This document shows positions 18,782-26,918 of a stretch of 64,000 nucleotides of DNA, in pieces. A model generated the notes under the pieces. It searched no databases. It saw only the letters and a program-made list of their open reading frames with translations, and had not been told where the DNA came from. The position numbers and the translations under genes are program-made. Positions within the stretch are counted from its first letter, which is position 1, and every line of letters begins with the position of its first letter. The stretch is from Brevundimonas vitisensis. Its GTDB lineage: Bacteria > Pseudomonadota > Alphaproteobacteria > Caulobacterales > Caulobacteraceae. The stretch spans positions 1 to 64,000 of the forward strand of contig NZ_CP067977.1 of the NCBI RefSeq assembly GCF_016656965.1, read 5' to 3'.

Positions 18782-18873
18782 GGGTTTACCTCTGAGCTGT
18801 TGTCGTCAGATCGTTGAGACGAGCGCGCACGACAGAGGGTCAGATTGGGTCCCGTCGCACCGAGCACACTCGA

Positions 18874-18915
18874 TGCGGTCCGACATCACGATCCTGAGAT
18901 CGTCAGAGGGGCCCG
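18874..18915 (-). repeat. Conserved hairpin repeat, copy 1
   Basis: 42 bases matching 21274-21315 except for the loop of a hairpin. The stem ACGATC/GATCGT is kept while the loop is CTGA here and GGAG in copy 2. It lies upstream of the leftward SnoaL-like gene, so it could be part of its leader or promoter. Confidence 0.6.
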
Positions 18916-18987
18916 TTCCGCAGCCGTTGCATACCTCAGCAAGGGTGGCGGAAGACATGCGGCATTATGGCTCCGCTTAAGCGCTGC

Positions 18988-19971
18988 CTACAGAATGCCT
19001 GCGGTGTGAAGCGCGTAGGCTCCGTAGACGCAGACGAGCACCAGACCTTCGCGTCGGCTCAGTCTTCCGCCGGTGCTGGCGAACAGCATCACCACGATTG
19101 TGATGATCAGCAGCGCCCAGAGGTCGAACGCCATGATGCTGGCCGGCACCTGGGTGGGAGCGATCAGACCTGTCAGGCCGCCGATGAACAGGATGTTGTA
19201 GATGTTGGATCCCAGCACATTGCCAAGAGCGATGTCGCCTTGCTTGCGGTAGGCGGCGACCGCGGAGGTCACGAGCTCGGGGAATGAGGTCCCGACCGCC
19301 ACGATCGTCAGGCCGATGATGGTGTCGCTGACGCCGAGCTGCGCGGCGACGGCGACGGCGCCGCTGACGAGCAGGCTCCCGCCGCCGACGATGAGGGCCA
19401 GACCGGCGGCCAACAGAAGCAGCGCCACCGGCAGTCGGCCTTCCGGCCGATCCTGCGGGATCAGACCCGGATCCACCCCTTCCACCGCCAAGGCGCGATC
19501 GTACGCCGCGCTGTGAGATCCCTGAACGCGCTCCTGCCGATAGGCGTAGTAGATATAGCCTCCCATCAGGATGACGAAGGCGGCGCCGACTTCACGGGAC
19601 AATCCGACGGTCGCCCCCGCCGCCAGCAACAGGAGCGCGGTGACGAAGCCCACGCCCCCGTCGCGCCAGAGCGCCCGCGTCTGCACGGCGATGGGGGCGA
19701 TCAGCGCCGCTACGCCGAGGATCAGGAGCGCGTTGGCGATGTTGGACCCGACGATATTGCCCAGGGCGATGCCGGGAGAACCGGCCAGGCTGGCCTGAAC
19801 GCTGGCGACGAGTTCGGGCGCCGACGTGCCCATGCCGACGATGGTCAGACCAATCAGCATCGGCGACAGCCGCAGCCTCTCGGCGATCCGCACGGCCCCG
19901 CGGACGAGCAGGTCGCCGCCCCCGATCAGCAGCGCGAGGCCGATCGCCAGATAGAGGATGTCAGTCAGCAT
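18988..19971 (-). CDS. Calcium/sodium antiporter (CaCA family, YrbG type)
   Basis: 327 residues with about ten membrane spans in two inverted halves. The two alpha repeats are visible: GMGTSAPELVASVQASLAG and GNIVGSNIANALLILG in the first half; AVGTSFPELVTSAVAAYRKQ and GNVLGSNIYNILFIGG in the second. It exchanges Ca2+ for Na+ (or H+) across the inner membrane. It is followed at 38 bases upstream by the carbonic anhydrase gene on the same strand, so the two could share a transcript. Confidence 0.92.
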   Translation of the reverse strand: MLTDILYLAIGLALLIGGGDLLVRGAVRIAERLRLSPMLIGLTIVGMGTSAPELVASVQASLAGSPGIALGNIVGSNIANALLILGVAALIAPIAVQTRALWRDGGVGFVTALLLLAAGATVGLSREVGAAFVILMGGYIYYAYRQERVQGSHSAAYDRALAVEGVDPGLIPQDRPEGRLPVALLLLAAGLALIVGGGSLLVSGAVAVAAQLGVSDTIIGLTIVAVGTSFPELVTSAVAAYRKQGDIALGNVLGSNIYNILFIGGLTGLIAPTQVPASIMAFDLWALLIITIVVMLFASTGGRLSRREGLVLVCVYGAYALHTAGIL

Positions 19972-20009
19972 GGTCGTCGAAACTCGGGGTCAGGCGCCGG
20001 CGCGGCGGA

Positions 20010-20606
20010 CTAGAGGGCGGTCAGCTCGCCTGAGGCGATGCTGAACTTCCAGACTGACAGAGACAGCGCCCCTGACTTCTCGGCGTCCCTTATCCACGGG
20101 AAGGTCCTAAGGTTCTTGAGCGACTGGCGCAGGACGGCGTCCTCGATCGTCGCTTCGAACGCTTCTCCCGCGCCCTGTTCCGGCATGGGCCACATGACAG
20201 GCTCGGCGATGTCCACCCAGGCCCGGAGGAAGTCGGGCGCGTCTCTCAGGGGACCGTGGATCATGGCGTGGACGCCGTCGCAGCGCGCGTGTCCGAGCAG
20301 GACGATGTAGCGGACCTTGAGGATCTTCACCGCGTACTCCAGCGCCGCGCTGGTCCCATGGCAGCCGCCGTCGGGCGCATACTCCGGCACCAGCCCGGCC
20401 ACGTTCCGGATGACGAACAGGTCGCCCGGTTCCGAATCGAAGATCGTTTGCGGATCAATTCGCGCATCCGAACAGGCGACGACCGCCGTCGCCGGCCGCT
20501 GGGGCTTGCGCGCCAGCTGCGCATAACGCTGGGCCTTTGCGGGCCAGCTCGCCGCCCGAAAGCGCCGGTATCCCTCAAATAGGGCGTCTTCCGGAGAAGT
20601 CGTCAA
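20010..20606 (-). CDS. Beta-carbonic anhydrase
   Basis: 198 residues. Zinc ligands: C45 and the Asp-Arg dyad in ACSDARIDP, then H106 and C109 in LLGHARCDG. The enzyme interconverts CO2 and bicarbonate in the cytoplasm. Its position near a LysR/SbtA pair (21.4-23.3 kb) suggests a small inorganic-carbon handling locus. Confidence 0.92.
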   Translation of the reverse strand: MTTSPEDALFEGYRRFRAASWPAKAQRYAQLARKPQRPATAVVACSDARIDPQTIFDSEPGDLFVIRNVAGLVPEYAPDGGCHGTSAALEYAVKILKVRYIVLLGHARCDGVHAMIHGPLRDAPDFLRAWVDIAEPVMWPMPEQGAGEAFEATIEDAVLRQSLKNLRTFPWIRDAEKSGALSLSVWKFSIASGELTAL

Positions 20607-20693
20607 ATCATCACCCTGTCGTTCGGTATGTGCGGAAGCTTCGCGCGAGAAGAGGCTTGGCCTGCAAGTATTCGAGCGCCCGCGCTCGGGCTG

Positions 20694-20876
20694 TCAGACC
20701 CGAATGTCGAGGGCGTGCCGGCTCGGACGCCGCGCCGCCATCTCATCGCGGATCTCGCCCGGCTGCTCCACCGGCCTCGAGGTCGGCGAACTCTGGTGAG
20801 CCCCCACGCGGGCGGTAAGCTGAGAAAGCTGAGCCGCCTCCATTCGCGCCAAAGTCATAGGAGGACTGATCCTCAT
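20694..20876 (-). CDS. Small hypothetical protein
   Basis: 60 residues, soluble, with a helical N-terminus (MTLARMEAAQLSQLTARVGA) and a charged C-terminus. It is included because the ATG at 20876 has a near-perfect AAAGGAG six bases upstream. No family recognised. Confidence 0.45.
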   Translation of the reverse strand: MRISPPMTLARMEAAQLSQLTARVGAHQSSPTSRPVEQPGEIRDEMAARRPSRHALDIRV

Positions 20877-21027
20877 CGCTCACTCCTTTCGAGTGAAGTC
20901 ATCGCCGAAGGGCGCCGGGTGTCTTGCTTGACCTGGGTCTTCGGTCTGGGCCCCGCTCTGCGTGAGCGCGAAGGGCGGGCCAGTAGAAGAAGCCAAAGTC
21001 AGGACAAGCCCACCGAAGGATGGCGAT

Positions 21028-21216
21028 TCAGGCGTGAAGCCCTTCCGTCGCCGCCTTCATCTCCAGGGCCCGCAGGCGGTCCTTCACCTGAAGCTTGCGC
21101 CGCTTGAGCTCGCGAAGGGTCGGTTCGTCCGGCCCGAGCCGGCGCAGTTCGCGCGCCACGGCCTCGTCGAGCCTGGCGTGCTCGGCCTGCAGACGTCGCA
21201 TGAAGTAACGGGTCAT
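21028..21216 (-). CDS. YdcH/DUF465 family small protein
   Basis: 62 residues forming a single long helical hairpin: MRRLQAEHARLDEAVARELR then ELKRRKLQVKDRLRAL. The LKRRKLxxKDRL pattern is diagnostic of DUF465 (YdcH). Function unknown. GGAG precedes the ATG. The second copy of the hairpin repeat (21274-21315) is about 58 bases upstream of its start. Confidence 0.8.
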   Translation of the reverse strand: MTRYFMRRLQAEHARLDEAVARELRRLGPDEPTLRELKRRKLQVKDRLRALEMKAATEGLHA

Positions 21217-21273
21217 CGTTCGCTCCTCTCTTTCAGAGCGCGCCTGACGCGGACTGATCCGCTCCAGCGCGCT

Positions 21274-21315
21274 TGCGGTCCGACATCACGATCGGAGGAT
21301 CGTCAGAGGGGCCCG
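21274..21315 (-). repeat. Conserved hairpin repeat, copy 2
   Basis: Nearly identical to 18874-18915 apart from the four loop bases (GGAG instead of CTGA). It lies upstream of the leftward YdcH-like gene, in the same relation as copy 1 to the SnoaL-like gene. Confidence 0.6.
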
Positions 21316-21389
21316 GGCCGCAGAACCAGGTTGGCTGCGAAACCGGGTCTGGGCCAATCAGTAGTCATGATGGAGGGCATAACACCCGA

Positions 21390-22259
21390 TCATGGGTGAG
21401 GTGGGCCGCGCTCCAGCGTCCGCAACACCTCCTGCGCCAGGAGGCCTGCGGGGCCGCCCGCGTTCCGGGCGGAGACCAGGGCGATCTCACTGTCCGTCAG
21501 TGCGGGCAGCGGTGTTCCAAGCACGGCCAGGTCGCGGGGCGCCATGGCGGCGGGAAGCACGCCGACACCGAGGCCCGCCCGAAGCGCCGCCATCTGCCCG
21601 GCCAGGCTCGGAGAGGTGAACGCGGCCCGGAATGACAGGCCATGATCGCCGAGAGCCCCCAGGGCGCGCTTGCGGTAGATGTCCGGGGCCGGCGCCAGGA
21701 TGAGCGGCAGTGGAGACGCTTCGAGGATGGAAGCATCCAGAGCGACCCAGACCAGCGGCTCGCGCCAGACCCGCACGCCGAGATCGGGGCCCATCGGCTC
21801 CCGCTTGATGAGGGCGAGGTCGAGGGCGCCCCGCGACATCTGGTCGAGCAGGTTCGCGGTGTAGTCGCACGTCACCGACAGCCGGATCCGGGGGTGGCTG
21901 CGGGCGAAGGCTCCAAGGATGCCGGGGAGATGAATGGTGGCAATGTCCTCCGGCGCGCCGAAGCGAACCTCGCCCTCCAGGTCACCTTCGCCGAGCGTCG
22001 ACACGATCTCATCGTTCAGCCGGAGGAGCCGACGGGCCTGCGGGAGGAGCGCGGCGCCCTCGGTGGTCAGCCCCACGCCTTTGCCACCGCGATCGAACAG
22101 CGGTGAGCGCAGCTGGTCCTCAAGGCGTCGGATCTGCAGGCTCACAGCCGGTTGGGTTCGACCGAGCAGCGCCGCCGTACGGGTGAAGCTGCCGGTCTCT
22201 ACGACGGACACGAATGCGCGGAGCAGGTCGATATCCAGGTTCACCAGCCGATCGGCCAT
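21390..22259 (-). CDS. LysR family transcriptional regulator
   Basis: 289 residues. N-terminal HTH (LLRAFVSVVETGSFTRTAAL, TQPAVSLQIRRLEDQL, then FDRGGKGVGLTTEGAALL) and a C-terminal substrate-binding domain. The ATG at 22259 is preferred over longer in-frame starts because the DNA-binding domain begins right after it. It is divergent from sbtA with a 98-base gap, so it most likely controls that transporter, in the manner of CbbR/CmpR regulators of carbon genes (inference). Confidence 0.88.
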   Translation of the reverse strand: MADRLVNLDIDLLRAFVSVVETGSFTRTAALLGRTQPAVSLQIRRLEDQLRSPLFDRGGKGVGLTTEGAALLPQARRLLRLNDEIVSTLGEGDLEGEVRFGAPEDIATIHLPGILGAFARSHPRIRLSVTCDYTANLLDQMSRGALDLALIKREPMGPDLGVRVWREPLVWVALDASILEASPLPLILAPAPDIYRKRALGALGDHGLSFRAAFTSPSLAGQMAALRAGLGVGVLPAAMAPRDLAVLGTPLPALTDSEIALVSARNAGGPAGLLAQEVLRTLERGPPHP

Positions 22260-22357
22260 CGCATTAGCGTCCGTTATGCTTCCCATCACGCCAATAAACT
22301 GGATCAGGTGAGCCGTCGAGTTCACTCGGGCCCGCCACTTCACGGGACCCCAGTTGC

Positions 22358-23332
22358 ATGCCTGACCTCTCCACGAGCTTCGAACTCCTGACGTCTCCCG
22401 CGATCCTGTTCTTCTTCGTCGGTGCGGCCGCGGCCTTCGCGCGCTCCGACCTTGCGATCCCGGAGCCGGTCGCGAAGGCGCTCTCGCTCTACCTGATGCT
22501 CTGTATCGGCTTCAAAGGCGGGGTGGAGGCGCGCGCGGCTGGTATCAATGGTGAGTTTTTGTCAGCGGCGGCGCTGGGGGTTGGGCTCAGTGCGCTGATG
22601 CCGCTCGCCGCCTTTCTGATTCTGCAGAGGACGTCGCGGCTGGACCGGCCGACCATCTGCGCACTGGCTGCGACCTACGGGTCGGTCTCCGTCGTGACCT
22701 TCGCCGCCGGCCAGCAACACCTCGCCGCGGCCGGGCTTCCGTCCGGCGGCTATATGGCGGCCGTGCTCGCGCTTATGGAGACGCCGGCCATCCTGACAGC
22801 CCTGATCCTGCTTAGTGGCGCAGCCCGCAGCGACCCCAACCAGCGGAGCAAGATCCTTAGGGAAGTTTTCGCCGGGGCGGCGACGGTCATGCTCTTGGGC
22901 AGCTTCTTCGTCGGGCTACTATCAGGCGAGGCCGGCATGACCCGGCTGGCCCTATTCGTCGGGCCGCTATTCCAGGGAGCCTTGTGCTTCTTCCTGCTGG
23001 ATATCGGCCTGATCGCCGCCCGCCGGCTGATGCAGGGCGGCCGGAAGCTTACACCCGCCGTGCTGGCGTTCGCGCTGGCCTTTCCGCTGCTCTCGGCCGC
23101 CGTGGCTCTCGGTCTCGCGCGTCTCGCCGGCCTGGACGCTGGGAACGCCGCCCTGCTCACGATCTTGGCCGGTTCGGCCTCCTATATCGCAGTACCGGCC
23201 GCCATGCGGGTGGCTGCGCCCGAGGCGGACGCCGGGGTCTACGTGACGGCGTCCCTGGCAATCACCTTCCCGTTCAACCTCACAATCGGGATCGGCCTCT
23301 ACACAGCCGCGACCGTCTCGATCTGGGGGTGA
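22358..23332 (+). CDS. sbtA: SbtA-like sodium-dependent bicarbonate permease
   Basis: 324 residues with about ten membrane spans; the family signature is seen in LCIGFKGGVEARAAGI, ATYGSVSVVTFAAGQQ and ILAGSASYIAVPAAMRVAAP. SbtA proteins take up bicarbonate with sodium. No SbtB (PII-like) partner gene is adjacent. The neighbouring LysR regulator and a carbonic anhydrase 1.7 kb away support a role in inorganic carbon supply. Confidence 0.87.
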   Translation: MPDLSTSFELLTSPAILFFFVGAAAAFARSDLAIPEPVAKALSLYLMLCIGFKGGVEARAAGINGEFLSAAALGVGLSALMPLAAFLILQRTSRLDRPTICALAATYGSVSVVTFAAGQQHLAAAGLPSGGYMAAVLALMETPAILTALILLSGAARSDPNQRSKILREVFAGAATVMLLGSFFVGLLSGEAGMTRLALFVGPLFQGALCFFLLDIGLIAARRLMQGGRKLTPAVLAFALAFPLLSAAVALGLARLAGLDAGNAALLTILAGSASYIAVPAAMRVAAPEADAGVYVTASLAITFPFNLTIGIGLYTAATVSIWG

Positions 23333-23552
23333 CGATGTCTCGTACCGATATCCGAGCCTCTAGCCACCTTCGGACGGAAGCCTCTCGTCCCCCGAGGTGG
23401 GCGCCGCGACCGTCCCCCGACGCTTCGGGCAGATCGCTGGCGAGTGTAAGCCGATGATCCAGTTTCTGGAAAACCGCTCGCCGCAACCTTGAACAGAAAC
23501 GTCCTCCAGGCTCCATCTTTCGCAGTGCCGGAACCGTAGCTATAAACTAGCT
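23333..23552. other. Intergenic stretch
   Basis: No supported gene. A short frame from the ATG at 23337 is Arg/Ser-rich and looks like chance coding. Confidence 0.4.
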
Positions 23553-23816
23553 ATGCCCCTGTTTCTGACGACACTCCGCGAGCCGTCAGCGTACCACCGC
23601 GTTGAGGCGGTGACGGAGGGCTTTCTCATCCTGCCGAATCCCGGGCGCGAACGGGAGTTCGATGAATTGGCGCGGGAGGTCGTGAACTACGTCGGCCCGT
23701 TCACAGCGTTTGCCCGGCGGAGGGAGGACGGACTCTATGACTGCGTTCACATCCTGCCAGAGGACTACGCTTTTTCGGCGGAAGATCGGTCTTTCGATAA
23801 TCCGACGGTGAAGTAA
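23553..23816 (+). CDS. Small conserved protein, paralogue A
   Basis: 87 residues, soluble. It shares a pattern with 27648-27869 and 29447-29683: an opening LR/LL-x-x-x-A-Y/F, then VEAVTEGFLI, then a D/E-F-x-x-L/I-A-R helix, then FxAF and CVHILPE. Three members inside 6.2 kb suggest local expansion. Function unknown. Confidence 0.6.
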   Translation: MPLFLTTLREPSAYHRVEAVTEGFLILPNPGREREFDELAREVVNYVGPFTAFARRREDGLYDCVHILPEDYAFSAEDRSFDNPTVK

Positions 23817-23959
23817 TCACCGATCTCAGCTTGTCTTGACTCAGCCTCGTAGCCCTCGCCTCGCAGGCTGCATTCCAGCCCTTGTAGACCTTCAAGATGA
23901 CCACTCGAAGGCAGCATCTCAACTTTCTGAAGGTCGGCCCGGGAGCTGACGCTCCGAAC

Positions 23960-23983
23960 GTCCGCTATGAGCCAACTGCGGAC
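23960..23983. repeat. 24-bp palindromic repeat, copy 1
   Basis: GTCCGC and GCGGAC separated by 12 bases (TATGAGCCAACT). Same overall length as the other copies. Confidence 0.7.
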
Positions 23984-24030
23984 ATTCGCCTTCGACCGGC
24001 AAGCAGACGTCGGAGATGACCACGTCCAAG

Positions 24031-24054
24031 GTCCGCTTCCGACCCATTGCGGAC
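24031..24054. repeat. 24-bp palindromic repeat, copy 2
   Basis: GTCCGC then TTCCGACCCATT then GCGGAC; this copy is close to the consensus of the set. Confidence 0.75.
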
Positions 24055-24131
24055 ATCTTCCAGCGGTCAGTTCGCCGTCCTAGGCGGCTTGATCGGCAAG
24101 AACCGGCGCAGCGGTCGTTCGTTGAGTTGTA

Positions 24132-24647
24132 ATGCGCAACCGCGATCGCGACCGAACCGGCCTCGGCTTCTTGGCCTTGGCGATCCTCTTGTCCGCATGC
24201 GGCTCGGAGCCACGCCCTGAAACACCTGACCCGGAGCGTTTTCGACGGGTGGAGGCCGCAGGCCCGTTCTCCGTGGCTATCCCCCGAGAACTATCCCGCC
24301 TGCCTGTCATCGGCGTGGATACGGAGGTGGATGAGTTCGGCGGGGAAGGACTGCGGCTCGGTTTCTCCTATGGCATGTATGGATCGGTTCCTCTCTCAGA
24401 CGGGCTCCTCGACTACTCCACCGGCCAAATGACGGTCGATGGCAGGCGGGGGGAGTGGGCTGCCTTCACACGTCCCGGCGATGTCGGGGACGGCCTTCCA
24501 CATGGATGGGTCGGTCATGTCGGCACCCCGACACGTTGGGGCGAGCGTCGAGGCGAGCCCGTGGGACTGACGATCTATCTGTCTTGTAGCAGCAGGCAAA
24601 TCTGCGAACTCGGCCCCGAGGTCGCCGCGACAGTTCGGTTCGAGTGA
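24132..24647 (+). CDS. Lipoprotein, unknown function
   Basis: 171 residues with a lipoprotein signal (LGFLALAILLSACGSE, lipobox LSAC). The mature part (AAGPFSVAIPRELSRLPVIG, later YLSCSSRQICELG) has two C-terminal cysteines and no family I can name. It is bracketed by palindromic repeats on both sides, as are several neighbours. Confidence 0.6.
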   Translation: MRNRDRDRTGLGFLALAILLSACGSEPRPETPDPERFRRVEAAGPFSVAIPRELSRLPVIGVDTEVDEFGGEGLRLGFSYGMYGSVPLSDGLLDYSTGQMTVDGRRGEWAAFTRPGDVGDGLPHGWVGHVGTPTRWGERRGEPVGLTIYLSCSSRQICELGPEVAATVRFE

Positions 24648-24664
24648 CTGGCATCAGGCACCGG

Positions 24665-24688
24665 GACTGCTTTCGACCCATAGCGGAC
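24665..24688. repeat. 24-bp palindromic repeat, copy 3
   Basis: GACTGC then TTTCGACCCATA then GCGGAC; left arm imperfect. It lies between the lipoprotein and SIMPL genes. Confidence 0.7.
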
Positions 24689-24787
24689 CTTTGATGGTGA
24701 AGGCGTGGCCTCAGGCCAGCCTGTTCTGAAACAGCCCTTCTGCAGCCATTTTTCCCCGCTTCGTTTCAGTTTCAACGGAGTGGTCTC

Positions 24788-25483
24788 ATGAAGCGTGCCG
24801 CGATAGCCTTCCTGCTGCTCGCAGGTTGTTCGGACTCCAATAGCGCACTTGGCCTGCCGAACGACGAGGTCCTGTTGCAGGTCAGCGCGACCGGTAAGGC
24901 TGAAGCCGCACCCGACGAAGCGTTGCTGACCCTGGGTGTCAGCACGAGCGGTGGAACCGCCGCTGCGGCCAGTGCGGAAAACAGCGTGGTCATGGGCCGC
25001 GTCACCGACGCCTTGCGGGCTCTCGGCATCACGCCTGAGAACATCCAGACTCGCTCCGTCACGCTGAACCGCATCGACTACGGTCCCGAGCGCGGACGCT
25101 ACCAAGCGGCGAACATGGTCGAGGTTCGCATCAGGGATGTCGCAAAGGCCGGTCCCGCTATCGCCGCTGCCACAGAAGCGGGCGGCAATATTGTCTCGGG
25201 ACCTGATTTGAGGGTGGCGGACCCGAGCGCGACTGACAACGTCGCCTACGCCGCCGCCTACCGCGCCGCACGTCTTCGAGCTGATGCGTATGCTAAGGCC
25301 GCTGATCTCCGGGTGAGGCGGGTGTTGGCGATCCGCGACGGCGAAACCAGCGTTTCTCCGATCTACAACATGCGCCAGGGACGAGAGGTGACCGTTCAGA
25401 CGGTAGCGCCTCCGCCTGTGGTGATGCAGGGCGTGAATACGCGCGAGGTTCAGGTCCACGTCGATTTTGCGCTAGGCCGATAG
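24788..25483 (+). CDS. SIMPL (DUF541) domain lipoprotein
   Basis: 231 residues. A short lipoprotein signal (AIAFLLLAGCS) is followed by a complete SIMPL domain: LLQVSATGKAEAAPDEALLT, then LGITPENIQTRSVTLNRIDY and a C-terminal VQVHVDFALG-like strand. SIMPL proteins are periplasmic or surface oxidative-stress-linked proteins of unclear activity. The gene is followed by another palindromic repeat at 25543. Confidence 0.85.
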   Translation: MKRAAIAFLLLAGCSDSNSALGLPNDEVLLQVSATGKAEAAPDEALLTLGVSTSGGTAAAASAENSVVMGRVTDALRALGITPENIQTRSVTLNRIDYGPERGRYQAANMVEVRIRDVAKAGPAIAAATEAGGNIVSGPDLRVADPSATDNVAYAAAYRAARLRADAYAKAADLRVRRVLAIRDGETSVSPIYNMRQGREVTVQTVAPPPVVMQGVNTREVQVHVDFALGR

Positions 25484-25542
25484 CAGGGCGTCAGCGGTAT
25501 CTGGGACCGGTGGCTCTGTCCGCTTAGCGCCCTCAGGCGAGG

Positions 25543-25566
25543 GTCTGCTCCCGCCCCATTGCGGAC
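25543..25566. repeat. 24-bp palindromic repeat, copy 4
   Basis: GTCTGC then TCCCGCCCCATT then GCGGAC. It lies in the narrow gap between the converging SIMPL gene and the EF-Tu-domain-like gene. Confidence 0.7.
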
Positions 25567-25567
25567 T

Positions 25568-25921
25568 TTAGGTTTGGCTGTCGATCACTTCGAGGACCTT
25601 GCCGAACCCCACCACCTTCGGACCCTCTTGAATGGTCCACTCCCTGCCAGCATGGATTTCAGCGGCAAGGCGCGGCCATGACCAGAACGAGATAGGCGTC
25701 TCAAACGACTGTCCCGGCAGTAGTTCGACACCCTCTGGCAGATCGATGAAGCCGACGGTCATCTCGCGGTTCTCAGGCCCAAAAAAGTTGTGGTTTGGCC
25801 GATAGCTTCCCCGGACCGGACCGGTTCGTCCGCCGTCGCCCGTTGCCACCAAAGTCACGGACGCGATGACCTTGATAAACTCGCCTTGCTCAAACCGATC
25901 CTGAAAAACGTAGGGGGTCAT
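25568..25921 (-). CDS. Stand-alone EF-Tu C-terminal-domain-like protein
   Basis: 117 residues that resemble domain 3 of elongation factor Tu: the order GPVRGSYRPNHNFFGPENRE, MTVGFIDLPEGVELLPGQS and EGPKVVGFGKVLEVI follows the beta-barrel that contacts tRNA. No GTPase domain is present. Such orphan proteins exist in some genomes without a known role. The ATG at 25921 was chosen because homology begins right after it. Confidence 0.6.
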   Translation of the reverse strand: MTPYVFQDRFEQGEFIKVIASVTLVATGDGGRTGPVRGSYRPNHNFFGPENREMTVGFIDLPEGVELLPGQSFETPISFWSWPRLAAEIHAGREWTIQEGPKVVGFGKVLEVIDSQT

Positions 25922-25993
25922 GATGCCAAGGTAGCAGTCCGGCGATGGTCTGGGCAGACCGCACGTAAGTCCGCTTTCCACCCGCAGGTGACC

Positions 25994-26017
25994 GTCCGCT
26001 TCCGACCCAAAGCGGAC
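25994..26017. repeat. 24-bp palindromic repeat, copy 5
   Basis: GTCCGC then TTCCGACCCAAA then GCGGAC, between two leftward genes. Confidence 0.75.
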
Positions 26018-26033
26018 GTTCCTTGTGAGGAAA

Positions 26034-26402
26034 TCAGACCCCCTCTGCGAGCCATTCTAAGCTGATGAACATGGGGCCTAGGCCGATGTCCAAAAGCTGA
26101 TGGCCACCCGTGACCGTCTGGCCAGTTAGAACCAGATCGCCCTCAATCCGGTGATCGGCTTCCAGCACGGTTCCGTTGGGCAGGTGAGACCCGCATTTGA
26201 GGTCGTAGATCATGTGTAGTTCGATGCCGCCGTCTGGACGGTCTTGATACGTCCCGCTCACCCGGCAACCGCCCTGATCAACTCCAACGACGCGCCCGTC
26301 CTTGAAGTGCGAGAGCATAGCCAGCCCCCACGCTTCGTCGTCCATGGGGTCTTGGTCCGATCCAGATTGGCGAACGCTGTAGAAACCGGGCCTGATGCTC
26401 AT
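26034..26402 (-). CDS. Small hypothetical protein, GrlR-like beta protein
   Basis: 122 residues. A strand-rich pattern (GFYSVRQSGSD, GLAMLSHFKDGRVVGVDQGG, then GTYQDRPDGGIELHMIYDLK) recalls GrlR/T3SS-negative-regulator-fold proteins, which are small beta-barrels. The match is by pattern only. It lies next to merR on the same strand with a 4-base gap, so it may be co-transcribed with it. Confidence 0.5.
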   Translation of the reverse strand: MSIRPGFYSVRQSGSDQDPMDDEAWGLAMLSHFKDGRVVGVDQGGCRVSGTYQDRPDGGIELHMIYDLKCGSHLPNGTVLEADHRIEGDLVLTGQTVTGGHQLLDIGLGPMFISLEWLAEGV

Positions 26403-26406
26403 GGTC

Positions 26407-26844
26407 TTATTTCATCCCCTGTGGCCGACCACTCTCAGTCGAACCAGCTAGCCTTCCGTTCGATCCCAACTCTTTGATGACGGGGCAACGAACTTCGGTG
26501 CCCTCTCCACAGTCGACTACGGCCTGCTGAAGGACCCGCCTGAGCCGTGTCAGATCGCTGATCTTGGCGTCGATGCTGGCGATCTGATCCTTCGCCATAT
26601 CCCTCACGTCACAGCACGATTGGCTCTCGGCCTCGCCCAAGGAAATCAAACGTCGGATGGTTTCGATGCCGAATCCCAACTCCCGAGACCTGCGAATGAA
26701 CTTCAGACGCTCAGCGTGTTCAGGAGCGTAGCTACGGTGTCCGCCCTCGGTTCGGTCAGGCACGGGCATGACGCCGATACGCTCATAGTAGCGCACGGTT
26801 TCGAGGTTCACCCTAGCTTCGCGGGCCAACCTTCCAATCGTCAT
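26407..26844 (-). CDS. merR: MerR, mercury-type regulator
   Basis: 145 residues. The HTH (TIGRLAREARVNLETVRYYE, RTEGGHRSYAPEHAERLKFI) is followed by the dimer helix and the metal loop. Cysteines at 77/78, 112 and 120 reproduce the three-ligand Hg(II) layout of classical MerR. It is divergent from a merT-like gene, and the shared promoter has the long 19-base spacer that MerR distorts. Start placed at 26844; the upstream extension has no family match. Confidence 0.88.
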   Translation of the reverse strand: MTIGRLAREARVNLETVRYYERIGVMPVPDRTEGGHRSYAPEHAERLKFIRRSRELGFGIETIRRLISLGEAESQSCCDVRDMAKDQIASIDAKISDLTRLRRVLQQAVVDCGEGTEVRCPVIKELGSNGRLAGSTESGRPQGMK

Positions 26845-26863
26845 CCTTTGTCGCTTCACGCAC

Positions 26864-26894
26864 TTGATCCCGTAGTGGCTACGGGTTGTAGCCT
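26864..26894 (+). promoter_or_regulatory. MerR-controlled promoter and operator
   Basis: TTGATC (26864-26869) and TAGCCT (26889-26894) are separated by 19 bases. The perfect dyad CCCGTAG-TGG-CTACGGG (26869-26885) lies in the spacer. This is the classical MerR arrangement, where the regulator twists the DNA to realign the two boxes. Confidence 0.8.
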
Positions 26895-26918
26895 CTATCA
26901 CATTGGACGGAGTTTCCC

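Noticed and set aside
18206..18817. A 203-codon plus-strand frame
   Set aside because: Antisense of the SnoaL-like gene and running through a terminator region.
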